A stretch of DNA of 64,000 nt from Augochlora pura (taxonomy: Eukaryota > Arthropoda > Insecta > Hymenoptera > Halictidae). The stretch is taken from contig NC_135773.1 in NCBI RefSeq assembly GCF_028453695.1, forward strand, positions 15,438,001 to 15,502,000, written 5' to 3'. The position numbers and the translations under genes are program-made. The notes under the pieces were generated by a model. It searched no databases and was not told the DNA's origin. It worked only from the letters and a program-made list of their open reading frames with translations. Shown piece after piece: positions 33,160 to 43,944 of the stretch. The number at the start of each line of letters is the position of its first letter. The first letter of the stretch is position 1.

Positions 33160-33172
33160 GTCTATCTCTGCG
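32924..33172. repeat. (CT)n-rich tract
   Basis: About 250 bp of CT with TTT, GT and a run of C. The opposite orientation to the GA tract 1.1 kb upstream could let the two pair. Confidence 0.95.
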
Positions 33173-33469
33173 GCGGCTCGCATTCACCTTCGAGCATCAC
33201 CCAGCACCCTTTCGCCCCCACGACGTTTTATTTCGACTTCCTTCCTTTCTCTTTTCCACCGAGCCCTTTACCCTTTCTTTCGCCGAACGATTTTCTGGAA
33301 CAGCTTTACGCCTGCAAGGATTTAACCGGTGATGTATTCATCCGCGCATGCCAAGACGTTTCTTTCATTCCATGAGCGAGGCAGTCCTAATTAGACTGCA
33401 CCTATTGACGGATCCCCTGTGTCGGACCGCCGAGTACTTGGAATTTCGTTCAGTTTACTTTTGTAATGT

Positions 33470-33636
33470 CAGTACTTATTTATTTATTATTAATATCTAT
33501 TATTTATTATTAGTACCGATTACTTATTATTATTAGTACATATTATTCATTATTATTGGTACCTATTAGTTATTATTATTAGTGCCCATTACTCGTTATT
33601 ATTGGTACATATTATTTATTATTATTAGAACATATT
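33470..33636. repeat. 23-bp tandem repeat
   Basis: From 33512 five consecutive 23-bp units of the form AGTACATATTATTTATTATT plus ATT occur with few changes; looser copies precede them. Confidence 0.85.
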
Positions 33637-33639
33637 ATA

Positions 33640-34085
33640 ATGTTCGGTCGATTATAACTTTTGTTTTAGTTATTTTTCGAAAAATAATGTGAAATTACTC
33701 GTTGGTCACTAGGTTATAGCTAGTCAAAATTAGTACCTTCTTATTCAGAATTAGACATTCTTTCATATTCTGATAAAAACAGCTATAGTATTCGAGTTGA
33801 GAAGAAACAGTTGACCTTGAAACCGTCGCGACGCTTCCACTTATAAAATAATGATCGCACTACATAGACCATGCAACTTTTGTATACAAAATTTGTTTGT
33901 CCATATTTTATAAGATGATGGAGATATAAGAGCTACATGGACCACCTCGGATATTCGTAATTAACATTAAAATTACCGAACCCTAATATTTATGGTTTAT
34001 ATAATAATGACAAGATTGGATTTATTTAATCTTCATCCACGAAAACCAAAATATTTTTTAAACTTACATTGTTTCCATTTTATAT
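33640..34085. other. AT-rich spacer
   Basis: No gene or repeat recognised. The phrase AATGACAAGATTGGATTTATTT near 34006 recurs near 8526, so a dispersed repeat may be present. Confidence 0.35.
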
Positions 34086-34087
34086 TA

Positions 34088-35320
34088 GGGGGGCCAGAAA
34101 GTAATGTCGTTTTTTTACATTAAATTCAAACATAAATTTTTAACCTCGTTATCAACAACCTTTTGCCATCTAGTATGCAAATTTTCAATGCCGGATCGAT
34201 AAAAATCAATTGGTTTTTGGTCCATATATCTGGAGATTGCATTTTGAACGTCATTCGAATTTTCAAATTTTTTGCCACTTAGAAAATGTTGTAGCGATCG
34301 GAATAAATGAAAATCCGATGACGCAATATCGGATGAGTATGGTGGGTAAGACAACACCTCCAATCCCAATTCATTAATTTTTTGCAAGGTTCATCTTGCA
34401 CAGTGCGGCCTTGCATTATCGTGTCGCAGAATAACACTTTTTCTGTTGACGACCGCTGGATATTTTTCAATTAAAGATTGATTTACTCGATCTAACTGTT
34501 CACAGTAAAGATCTGCATTCACAGTTTGTCTAGGTTTCAGCACTTCAAAATGAACAAACCCGCGAATACTCCACCATACACACAAAAGTGCCTTTTTGGG
34601 GCGTAAACCTGCTTAGCTGTACTTCGTGACGATTCATTTGGAGAGAGCCACTGTCTTTTGCGTTTTGGGTTATCATATAAGACCCATTTGTCATCTCCAA
34701 GGATCAAACGATCAAAAAACGCTTCTGTATGGTGTCGCTGAAGCAGTAAGTTGGATGTGCTGGATCGGTTAGCTTTGTTTTCTTCCGACAAATTATGCGG
34801 GAGCCAAACACCTGCTCTGCTTTCTTTATCAATCTGGTTTAAATGTTCTTGGATGGTTGATCAAGGTTGTTTAAGAGTGTTTGACGGTTCCTCAATTGTT
34901 TGACATGGATTTGCTTCCACCTCCGCCCTTAACGTGTCATTGTCTAAAGTTGTTGGTCTTCCTGATCGATACGAGTCGAAAAGATCGAAATTACCGGATT
35001 TAAACTTAGAAAACCATCTTTGGCATTTTCGAACGTTTAACGCATTTGGATAAACATCTCAAATGCTTTTGGTAGCTACCGTTGCGTTACCACCCTTGCG
35101 AAACTCAGAAAGTATACAATGCCGGATACGTAACTCTTCTGGTATTTGGCTGGCCATTTCACCGTAAATTACGAAAAAGATTTAAGTTGTTACTATTTAC
35201 GAGAACACAAGTCCCTCTAACTTTAAACTGTCTTTAGCACGCCTTTGAAATACGTAATGACTTAACAAATAAGTAACGAATGTTGACAAGCGCAAAAACG
35301 ACATTACTTTCCGGTTCCCC
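34088..35320 (-). mobile_element. Full-length mariner element, inactivated
   Basis: TIRs: left GGGGGGCCAGAAAGTAATGT; right complement GGGGAACCGGAAAGTAATGT, both continuing CGTTTTT. TA at 34086-34087 and 35321-35322. At 1233 bp it is close to a complete mariner, and the transposase spans most of it on the minus strand. Stops and a frameshift make it non-autonomous. Confidence 0.95.
34115..35157 (-). pseudogene. Mariner transposase pseudogene
   Basis: Start ATG at 35157 (MASQIPEELRIRHCILSEFR). In-frame TGA stops lie at 35059-35061 (CGA-to-TGA type change), 34861-34863 (W position) and 34391-34393. A one-base frameshift lies near 34605, at YAPKRHF against the expected PKKALLCVWW. All three catalytic acids can be seen: LGDDKWVLYDN, RHDNARPHCA and SSDIASSDFHLF, fitting DD34D. 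The C-terminus reaches the natural stop at 34115. The HLFRSLQHFLSGKKF block recalls the mellifera subfamily, a tentative placement. Confidence 0.93.
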
Positions 35321-35439
35321 TAATACATTATGGAATTGAATTTGAGACTCATGCAACGGTTAACAGCTCCTGACAATTTTTTAAATATGGGTAAATTTGA
35401 TAGAAATTATTTTGGAACGTGGTATAATAATTTTTAGCG

Positions 35440-35474
35440 GCACCTTAGAGTCGCCACTCGACCACAAAGGGTTA
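35440..35474 (-). mobile_element. Right end of a TTAA-type element
   Basis: GACCACAAAGGGTTAA matches inversely the left end at 28218. A candidate left boundary TTAACAGCTCC near 35360 matches poorly, so I record only the end. Confidence 0.4.
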
Positions 35475-35589
35475 ATACTTGTTTCAAGAAAATGAATTCC
35501 AGTCAGTATGGCACCTGTACATATACATAGTATATGTATAATATAACATGTATAAGTATAGCATAGTAACATGTATAAACTTAATAAGA

Positions 35590-36335
35590 CCGCAAAGAGT
35601 TGCCGTAGAATCGTCTTCGCATCCTTTGTCGTCAGAAGATCGATCGTCGACCAGGAACAAACAGGAAAGCGTAGAAACGTTCCTTCTCCGCGAAAAATCT
35701 GCTAGTCTGATTGCGAGCCTAACAGGACTGCCTTATCTCCAAGGCTTCTCGTTCGGATTTCCCGTTCACAGAGATCGACACTTCGCGCGACAGCACCTGC
35801 AGCGAATATTTTCCGCGCAAGCTTTCCGCCGACGCTTTTCGTCGACGCTTTTCGCCGGCACTTTTCGTCAACGGTTTTCGCTGTACGACTACACCCGGCC
35901 TCGCACGCCATCGGCGTCGATCGCGCGTTTCCCCGAAAACCTATTCGTTTCCTCCGGTCGATCATCAGTTTCCCGATTTACATCTCGATCTCCGATTTCC
36001 CTGGTGATCCGTCGCAACGAGCGCGCCGCGTCCGCGCGGTGAAAAATGCCCCGACGAGAGGGTTTATTCGTCGATCGAGAATACTCGAATTAATCCCGCT
36101 ACGACCATAACCGCGACCCTGCAACGCTGTCGCGACGAGTTCGGCGCTTCTCGATCTTCGATCTCTGATCGGCTCGGATCGTTCCAATCGGTGTTCGTAA
36201 ATAAACGGTTTTTCTTTTCAGCCCGATGTTTATCGTTCGCGCTCCTGCTCCCTGCAGTTTCCATTCTTGGCAGTCGCGGTAGATTTGCGATTTTATGCGT
36301 TCGTAGGAAGAGCAAGTAGTCGAAATATAAGATTG
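35590..36335. promoter_or_regulatory. GC-rich island 16
   Basis: CpG-rich block with a short tandem of CTTTTCGTCGACG (35836-35880). Frames of up to 164 codons on both strands have no domain. Confidence 0.25.
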
Positions 36336-36925
36336 TATAAATATGAGAAGAATTTGGTAGTACCGTAATTGAATTTCCAAGTTGTCAGAATTATTAGAAG
36401 GGATGATTTATTTTTATTCAATTTCTGTTTCTTACTAACTTTGCACAAAGAGTCTAGTGATCAGTTTTAACGAACAATAAATGTATCTTTTTGTGAAATA
36501 AAAGTTCCTGCATCGACTCCATGATAAATGCATACTTGTTTCTCTTATCAACAATTGCAACATGTCGAACATGATGCAAGACTATCTCCAAATTCTTCAA
36601 ATATTGGTTTTACTATTTACTCTATTTTCATTACTTATTCTATTTGTATTATTTATTCTCGTTTTATTATTTACTCTACATGATTGCTCTATTCTCATTA
36701 CTTATTCTGTTTTTATTATTTTCTTGATTTTAACTGTATTATTTACTTTATATTTATAGCCATTTTTTTACAGAATTTTTAACGAATCTGCCTACGACAT
36801 GAAATTTGCCTGCATCGACTGCAAGGTCCACATAACGCCAGTTCCTTTCATTAATATCCTCCTACAGTTTCCCTTACGTTTCTCTTCTACTATTCAACCT
36901 ATGTTTCTCATCGGTGCGTAGAACC
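36336..36925. repeat. AT-rich stretch with TTATTYACTCTATTTT repeats
   Basis: Between 36600 and 36760 a pyrimidine-rich phrase (TATTATTTACTCTATTTTCA) recurs imperfectly. The frame 36562-36759 encodes only L/F/I strings. No gene. Confidence 0.5.
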
Positions 36926-36929
36926 GGTC

Positions 36930-37705
36930 TATTAATAAACAACACGAATTCGAAAGAAACCTCTGAACTTACGAAAAATAATCAGAAATCCGAGAGATTT
37001 GATACGGAGTTCGCGGCCGAGGGAATCCCAGCGGAAAAGTTGAACGAAAACATGGCGAAGACGCTCGGCCGCCGAGGAGCACAATAAAAAGCAATCGATT
37101 GTCTGAAAGGGAGCCGGTTGGTTAATGAAGTTGCCAGGTCGAAAGCGAGCGTTGCGTGTCAAGAGGTCAGAGGAACGGCGACTACTGGCACCGTCTCCGT
37201 TCTCCTTTCTTTTTCATTTATCGGATTCGAATTACCGGCCCCTGTAACAGAATCGCAATCAACGCAATCGATTCGGGGGCCAGGCGGCGGGGGTGCGTTA
37301 CCCCCGGACTGCACCGGGTCCGGTCTCGGGAAAACGCGACTTTAATAGCGAGAATCGCGGAGTATGAATCAGGCTTAAAGGAGAGATCCCGAGTATCGGA
37401 CGCGAGCCGCGGCCGGTCGCCTTCGTTTCGTTCCACGCTTTGATCAGTCCGCCACGAGGTTATTGCATTCGTAGGCCGGCGGTTTTCATCGTTTACGGCC
37501 AGCCCCGAGCGTGAATCGCTCGTAATTAACCCGTTTCTCGTTGGCCAGCTACGATTCGATTCTGATGTCGCCCTTTCGCAAATACCAACCCGGAGAAACC
37601 GATCGGCGAACTCGCTCGTTTTACCGATTCGATCCGATAAGCCTTCGACGAGTTCGTTTTATCGATCGGCTCCTGTCACTTCTCTCGCGAACGGACTTCG
37701 GAAAA
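36930..37705. promoter_or_regulatory. GC-rich island 17
   Basis: Non-repetitive GC-richer block with CATTTATC, GTTAATGAA and CGTAATTAACC phrases. Frames on both strands have no domain. Candidate enhancer by composition. Confidence 0.3.
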
Positions 37706-37739
37706 AAACTGATCTGATTTAGGTAGTCTTCTTTTTTTT

Positions 37740-38115
37740 TATTATAAAGCCGTTGGTTATTGTAACGGATTTATAGTAATTTAAAATAACGAACGAGTTC
37801 TAATCGTGAATCGTTCAACAGATTATTTTTTGACCAGCTTTTACAAATTTGTTATGATAGTTACTAAGAATAATAATCTTTTGACAAATTCTTGTAAATT
37901 TGTTATAGTAACTAATGGATTGTAATCGTTGGATTGTTTTTTGTTAAATTACTTTCCGAGCAATTGTCATAAATTGGTTACAATATGTAACGAGTTCTAA
38001 TCGTTAATTAGATTATTTCTTCCCGAATTATGTACTTGGTGATCAATTATTATAGAATAGTTACAATAATCAATTACTTGTAGTCGTTAATCATTGATCT
38101 GCTCATCTCTTGCTC
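37740..38115. repeat. Degenerate TCTAATCGTTAATTAGATTA repeat
   Basis: The phrase GAGTTCTAATCGT..ATTAGATTATTT recurs about every 110-120 bp with long AT-rich spacers (TTGTTACAATA). The same phrase lies near 1548-1645. Confidence 0.5.
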
Positions 38116-38334
38116 AACTCTCGTCTTAAATTTTATAAATCTTCCTTTGACACGCGTCCTACATCGTAACAGAGTTTTCTACTGTTTCTCTTCGAACACG
38201 CATCCTGAATTTTTGAACTTGGTCCAAAGATCCTTTTGGTTTAAGTATACAGTACTAGATTAAAGTAAAGAAGGAGGTTTCTGTGTTTGAGTTCTGCTGT
38301 AAAGTTAAGAAGAACGTTTCGAATGTGTCTTTCG

Positions 38335-38600
38335 ACGGTTTTCGACTTGGATGTTGTCCTGACGCAAGAGAACATGTCTATGGAATTGAAATGAAAAAAA
38401 TACGAATTTGTAGTTGAAAAATAGGTATTGAAATAAGAGAACACGTCTTTCGAATTGGAAAATAATAATTGCAATACAAGAGCACGTCTTTGAAATTGTA
38501 AAATAAAAATTGAAAAAAAAAGATCACGTCTTTGCAATTGGACACGTCTTTCCCAATATTTTTCGGAATTGAAAAATAAGAATTTGACATCAAAGAACAG
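38335..38600. repeat. About 42-bp CACGTCTTT minisatellite
   Basis: CACGTCTTTCGAATTGGAAA and variants recur at about 42-43 bp spacing, four to five units including one truncated. The minus frames 38241-38537 and 38378-38593 come from this repeat. Confidence 0.75.
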
Positions 38601-38799
38601 GTCCTTCTAATAAAAAAAAAATGAAAGTAATTTTTAAGGCACCTTAAGAACTTCCCTCCTTTACACGTTTAATTTTAACAAATAAATAATCAATTGAATT
38701 TAAATAAAATTGGATACGCCTTATATGACAAGTACAAAATTTAATTACAGCAGAAAATAAAGAAAATGCACGGTAGTTAGCTAGCCTATAGTACATAAC

Positions 38800-39365
38800 T
38801 GGCTCCACTTCCCTGTGTCGGAAGTTGCCGATGACGATTCGTCCGCTAAAGCATCGATAGTTAAAATATCGAGTAGATCGACAGCGAGAGGTCGCGATAG
38901 GCGCGCGGCGGTGTGCTTTTACAGCGGCGTAAGTATGTAGAACAAATTTCTAATTTGCCTCTTCCCGTTGCATCGTCCATTCCACGTATAAACCATGCAG
39001 AAAACTGCGTTGCTAACTAGACCGTGCCGCGGTGCCGAGGCTGGTTGCAGCGAGCTCGGGTTTTCGTCTTCCTGCTCCACTAAGTCGCCTCGGCGAGCCC
39101 GAACTCGCCAGCTCATCGGTCATAGCAATCACGATCGAGGGTCTTACGGTGCTAAGAAACTTCCGCGACAAATTATAGCGATAACAGCTACAGCGGCAAA
39201 TCTTTGGGCGAGGTGAAAACTTCTCCGTTAATCTCGGCGGACGAGAATACAATGAAGTCTAGGATGACAGAAATTTCGATCGGCGATCGGTAAATCCCTT
39301 CAGCTAATACACTCGAATAACTTCTTTCGGGATTCTTCCGAGGGCCGAGTATATTCCGGAGTTAA
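38800..39365. promoter_or_regulatory. GC-rich island 18
   Basis: Mixed GC-rich block. Frames on both strands (38919-39116, 38995-39216, 39013-39252) overlap and have no domain. Confidence 0.2.
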
Positions 39366-39369
39366 TGTA

Positions 39370-40185
39370 AAAAGTATATGACGAAGTCTAAGTAATTTTA
39401 CTTGGCCCCTTGAGCTAGAATGACGCGATAGTCGTTTTTACTCGAAAGCGAGAAAATATAAGCGAATGATGGGACTACGCTGCTGGAGAAACTTGTATAC
39501 ATAAGAAACTGTTGCAGAAAGGTTGACCAACTTGAAAAATTCATTCGGCTGCCAACAGCATTCTTGAAAAAGATTTTATAAAGTTTGTATATTTTGTCAA
39601 ATTTGACAATTTTCAATATGACGTGTAACCTAACATTTCAATAGTTACACCGGCGAGGTTGCATAGAACTTAAAATCGAGAAAAACGATCTTAAAGTAGA
39701 AGCTTCGAGCTTTAATTTCAAGTAAAAGTCTTCTACTTTCGCTGAACTGTCGTCAGTTGAAATTGGCCAATTTTTATAAAAATCTTCTCCTTGCTATAAT
39801 TTCCTTCTGCAGCGCATCTTGATTTCTATGAAATGTTCTCTTACGTTTCGTTTTGTATTTTATACGGTTTCGGTGTTACTTGTACCGTAAAAAATGATTC
39901 GGCAAATGTGCAGTTAGAAGGAGAAATGATGCGAGCCAAAAGAGTTAATTTGTGGATGACGAAGTTCTGAAAAACGCAATAACGTTAAATACTGTTACAA
40001 GTCTTAGTGCAAGCTATTTTCAAGCTTCTGCTTCAAATAATAGAAATAAATCCAAGAAGATATAGTTAAAGAAGATATAGTGAGTTTTTAAAGAGCAATT
40101 AATAATTATTCAGCACTTTTTAGTAAAGATTATATTTTATAATAACGTAATAAATGTTCGTGTTATTCACTTATTCGTTGCCTTT
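39370..40185. other. AT-rich spacer
   Basis: No gene recognised. The minus frame 39398-39616 has an S/F-rich peptide without a domain. Confidence 0.4.
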
Positions 40186-40190
40186 TATTC

Positions 40191-40206
40191 CATCTCTCTC
40201 TCCCTC

Positions 40207-40242
<36 letters not shown>

Positions 40243-40252
40243 CCTCTCTCCA
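40191..40252. repeat. (CT)n microsatellite
   Basis: CT run with a few CC interruptions. Confidence 0.95.
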
Positions 40253-40403
40253 TGTCACTCTTATGCCGTTTCTCTCACGATTCTCTTCACGCAGTGCTCT
40301 TCTATCTACTTCCCACTTTCTTTCTATCCACACGCTGCACACATAATCATACCAACTCTCATACTCTCGCGTCACACACGTCCTTCCAATCAAATATTAC
40401 ACC

Positions 40404-40530
40404 TTAACCCGTTGCCGAGCCATTTCTTTTACAATTACGATGATTAGAAGCTTTTCGATCGCAATAATTTTTTAATATTTAATATAATTTCTTAAAGCAA
40501 ATGTCGATGAGAGGAGAATAGAATTTTTTT
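40404..40530. mobile_element. Partial TTAA-type MITE, family B left half
   Basis: TTAACCCGTTGCCGAGCCAT, TTTTACAATTACGATGATTAG and TTTTCGATCGCAATAATTT follow in the same order as in 45213-45422; GAATAGAATTT is also kept. The right end is missing. Confidence 0.65.
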
Positions 40531-41085
40531 TGGGCTTCCCTGTTCAAAAACAAAAATTGTGTTATCTATTATATTATTACTACTATTTTCCATCTACTTT
40601 TTATTGTATCGTTTGTGTTGCTTGTTCGAGAAGTCGTCGTCATATATTTCAATTTATTTCGATATTTGTTCTTTCTCTTTTCTATGCTTTTTTCCCTTTC
40701 TCTCTTTGTTTGTACTTATATAATTTTTATATATATATATATATATGTATATATAATCTCTCCGCCTGTTCTTACTAGACCCTATACCTTATGCATTTAT
40801 AACAAAAATGAACTGATATAACAAAAATTAACACTGATGACATCAATAGAACATGAAAATTTTGTCACACCATTTTGAATGTATTACAGATAATACAAGG
40901 AGAAATGCATCGTTTTTAACTCTTGTTTTGTACGATTCATATAGACAACTTTGATTTTGTATAACGATCCGCGGTCTAGTTATTACTTGTAACGAAGAGT
41001 TTTTCTGGCCGTATAAATGAATACATTATTATTATTATAATTGGTCAGTGTTTCATGAAAGGGTACTTTTACTTTATAAAGAATC
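40531..41085. other. AT-rich spacer with AT microsatellite
   Basis: An AT run lies at 40727-40752. Frames 40530-40778 and 40615-40821 are F/Y/I-rich products of base composition. No gene. Confidence 0.4.
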
Positions 41086-41089
41086 GAAG

Positions 41090-41483
41090 CATAAAAGGTT
41101 AATCGATGGCGCGAGAAAGGACTGTTTAGGCCAGGATAGAAAACCGTGTCACCGTGAGAATGACTTGGCGAAGAGATCGAAAAGCTACGCGAAGGCTGGA
41201 GGATGCCGATGGTTTCGCGTTGGTATGCTAAGGGTTAATATCCGTGGAAGCGCGAGAAGGCGGCTCCTCGGGACGCCTAACCGAGGCATCTTCCTCCGCG
41301 AGTTTTTATTACGCTTGTTCCATATTTTCTGCTCGCCCTCTTTCGAGCCTCTCTCCATCCCCGGCGTCCCTTCTCCCTCGTTCCGTGGTCTCCTTCGACT
41401 TCTCTCTTGCTCTCTCTCTCTCTCTCTCTCTCTCTTTCGTTCTCGCTCTCGCGCTTTGTCGACCGAGAGAAGAAGAGAGAGGA

Positions 41484-41533
<50 letters not shown>

Positions 41534-42060
41534 CGGCGTCTCGCTCGCACCCCCTTCCGTCGCGCTTCATCTCCGTTCATCCCCCATTCCGTCGCGTCGC
41601 TCGCCTCTCTCATCTATCGTCACTCCATCCGTCCCCCTTTATCTTCACCCTCGTCTCTGCCGCGTCCCTCCGGTTGCCTGCCGGTGCTCCTCCTGCTCCA
41701 CCGCCGCCTCCTCCTCCTCCTCCTCCTCCTCTTTCACCGCCTCCACCTCGCCGGGCTCCACACCTCCGCTTAATAATACACACCAGCCAGCCACCCGCTA
41801 CTACAACAGCACACCACCGGCACCGACAGTGTGGCATACCACTTTATTGATCTTCTTTCCCCGCTTTCACAGGTTTCAACCCGAATTTTCCACCACTTTA
41901 TGCAAGCGTCGCCCTCCTGCCCGTTTACGCGGCAGCCACCCCGTGGATTCATCCTTTCGCCGTCAATAAATCGAAGAAACGATCCTCGGCCGGTGCTCTA
42001 TGCTTCCGTATCGTGAGATTCACCGGTTACGAATCGATAGAGGCCGCTAGCTTGTCGAGA
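41090..42060. promoter_or_regulatory. GC-rich island 19 with opposed CT and GA runs
   Basis: GC-rich block with a CT run (41403-41436), a GA run (41464-41531), a CTCCTC run (41680-41735) and CACACCAGC-type DNA. Frames of 241 codons in two plus-strand phases and 142 on the minus strand overlap and encode S/L, R/E and P strings. Not coding. Possible promoter or enhancer. Confidence 0.3.
41403..41531. repeat. Inverted CT/GA simple repeat (potential hairpin)
   Basis: A CT run of about 30 bp and a GA run of about 44 bp lie within 130 bp on the same strand, so they are complementary and could form a long stem with a loop of about 50 bases. Confidence 0.85.
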
Positions 42061-42391
42061 TACAGTGACTTCCAAAAGTATTCGGACGCTTGTGGAACTT
42101 TTACTTCTATGCCATATATATATGTATATTGAAAGGAAAAAGACATTTACAGTATATTATAATCTTTTGTGCGCGGCGCGGTCTCGCAGGAATCTATTAT
42201 TATCGGTCATCACATTTCAGTCACTGCGACTGGTCGTCACAGACTAGTGATCAAAATTGTAGTGACCAAAAATTGCAAATAAATTAAAATACCCATTTTT
42301 CTATTCACTCTATTGTTTCACATCTTTTTAAACTACTTTAATTCACTTAACTTAAATCGTAAGTCATTCCCTCAATGATGATAGGTGGTAA

Positions 42392-42622
42392 TTAACCACT
42401 TAGCACGATGTGCTATTATAGTGGCTTTCGCGGATGTTTCATGCTGTACTCAATTGTATATTAATTATATTACTTAATTGTATATTAGTTATTAAAGTAA
42501 ACGATTAAAATTACAGTATATATATATATAGTTATACTAAGAAAAGGACATATGAAGGAAAATGATAATTCAGTTATGAAAAAATTCATTCGCGCAAAAT
42601 TCAGCCATGCCTAAGAGGTTAA
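42392..42622. mobile_element. TTAA-bounded element (231 bp) inside the Tc1 copy
   Basis: TTAA at 42392-42395 and 42619-42622. The left TTAACCACTTAGCACGATG and the right complement TTAACCTCTTAGGCATGGC match over most of the first 13 bases. It lies next to, and downstream of, the piggyBac tail at 42676-42876. It may be the subterminal region of that copy or an independent MITE. Confidence 0.6.
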
Positions 42623-42675
42623 ATATAAGAAAAAAATCGAAAATCGGTAATAAGGAAGAAATTCAGTTGACAATT

Positions 42676-42876
42676 TTAACGCAATGATAATAAACGAATA
42701 AAGTTAATAAAAAGATGAAAGAAACAATTTAATGAGTTAGATTGTTCGTGATATATTCTAAAACATGGATCAATGTATAAGCCTACGTCGCATTCTTTGC
42801 ATTCGTATCTACTTTCTGGTCGAATTTTATGTTTACTATATACTACACATTTTCGCGCTTGATTTTTTTTAAACAA
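42676..42876 (-). pseudogene. piggyBac transposase C-terminal cysteine-rich domain
   Basis: The minus strand encodes ARKCVVYSKHK followed by YECKECDVGLYIDPCFRIYH, the family's C-terminal zinc-binding pattern C-x2-C ... C-x2-C-x4-L-x4-CF-x2-YH. One expected cysteine (CVVC) is tyrosine. Only the tail of the protein is left. It shows that piggyBac-type transposases existed to mobilise the TTAA elements. Confidence 0.85.
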
Positions 42877-43111
42877 TTGTCGATATTTGGCTTACTATGT
42901 TACTTAGAGTATCAAATTCCATGTTGGAAAACAGTGAAAGGTGTTATAGTAAATAAAAATGCAAATAAAAGTATATTTTATTTTCATAACTTTTGAACTT
43001 AACTATATATTTCCTATTTTTATATTTCTCCAATTACGTAGATTATTTAATTATACCGCGTAGAAGTCAAAGTTATACTAGTGTCCAAATACTTTTAAGA
43101 ACCACAACTTG

Positions 43112-43430
43112 CAACAATTTAGTTTTGTAGTTCATATTTACGTCGTATCGAAGCGATCGTCGAATTTTTAGATTTGCAACAAAATACGCTGGTTAATTAT
43201 ATAAAATAAAAATTAAATAAATACTCATTACGCTTTTTGTAGCTATACCGTACTTAATGAATTAGACTTGCATCTTGAGATTGATCACAGCGCAGGTGTA
43301 AAAATTAACAGACTTAGAATCAGAATTTGCGAATTATTTCGAAATAGTTTTAATCAATTGATAATTTTTTACGAAATTTGTTACTGTTTTTATACGAAAA
43401 GAACTAAAGTTCTCACATTATGAACGAACT
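43112..43430. other. AT-rich spacer
   Basis: Nothing recognised. Confidence 0.4.
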
Positions 43431-43439
43431 AAAACACGG

Positions 43440-43740
43440 ATACATTGATCACGCGTGTACATATATGTATTACAAGTATCCGTATAATATATGTACGTGT
43501 ATTTCGTAAACACTCGGGTATCTGTGTACTAAGAAGTACACGGGTTCATACACGGATCTATCAACTGCACATGTACACGCGTGGATGCTGTACTCCGTCA
43601 AAACCGAAATCCCGGCGCGGAACAGATCGGCTCCGCCCGAATAAGGGACAGTACGTACGGTATAAATGTGTACACGGTTCAAGCAGCAACAAACGGAGTT
43701 GCATTGATCATACCGACACGGTAAAAACAATAACGATGTA
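43440..43740. promoter_or_regulatory. Cluster of GTGTAC/GTACAC motifs with a TATAAA
   Basis: GTGTAC or GTACAC/GTACGTG motifs occur at about 43455, 43494, 43524, 43536, 43573 and 43666. Two of them form the inverted repeat GTGTACTAAGAAGTACAC (43524-43541). GGTATAAATG at about 43660 could be a TATA box. The block lies 200-500 bp upstream of the recursive-splice-like site. A promoter or enhancer is inferred. Confidence 0.35.
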
Positions 43741-43910
43741 AAGACAAAATAAATCATCGCATGTCTTTACGATTAAGTCATATCAGGAGAAAAATAAGAA
43801 ACAATTTGCTACATTGATTTTTGTATTCAATCTATTCATTGAAATTTAACGAAACAAAATTTGGTTTCTCTGCTCCGAAACGAAAACATATTGAACGATC
43901 TTTAATTATA

Positions 43911-43944
43911 ACTGACCAAGATTTTCTGTTTGTTTCAGGTAAGT
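43911..43944 (+). other. Recursive-splice-like site (zero-length exon)
   Basis: The order is ACTGACC (branch-like CTGAC, A at 43915), then TTTTCTGTTTGTTTCAG ending at 43938, immediately followed by GTAAGT at 43939-43944. The branch-to-AG distance of 23 bases is normal. A complete acceptor joined to a consensus donor is the form of recursive ('ratchet') splice sites in long insect introns. A possible short exon to CCAG|GCAAGT at about 43977 is the alternative. No flanking exon is recognised here. Confidence 0.55.

Larger units (their letters stand above)
31480..33440. promoter_or_regulatory. GC-rich region 15 with GA and CT tracts
   Basis: GC-rich from about 31800 to 32230 and 32560 to 33430, with an AT-rich gap between. 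A GA tract (31585-31800) starts it and a CT tract (32924-33172, with a 13-base C run near 33010) lies in the second half. Frames of up to 158 codons are simple-repeat or R/S-rich. Possible regulatory DNA. Confidence 0.3.
42063..43111. mobile_element. Tc1-type element hosting piggyBac material
   Basis: The left end, after TA, reads CAGTGACTTCCAAAAGTATT and then CGGAC. The complement of the right end has TTCTTAAAAGTATTTGGAC. The CAGTG..AAAAGTATTyGGAC form is typical of Tc1-like insect elements. No Tc1 transposase frame survives. A TTAA element and a piggyBac tail lie between the ends, so the Tc1 copy is the older. Confidence 0.7.

Noticed and set aside
41845..41880. Splice acceptor-like TTTCCCCGCTTTCACAG at about 41872
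   Set aside because: It looks good in isolation, but no supported exon follows and such pyrimidine tracts are common in this CT-rich island.
41048..41969. Two 241-codon plus-strand frames
   Set aside because: They are largely S/L, R/E and P strings from CT, GA and CCT runs in different phases of one repeat-rich island.
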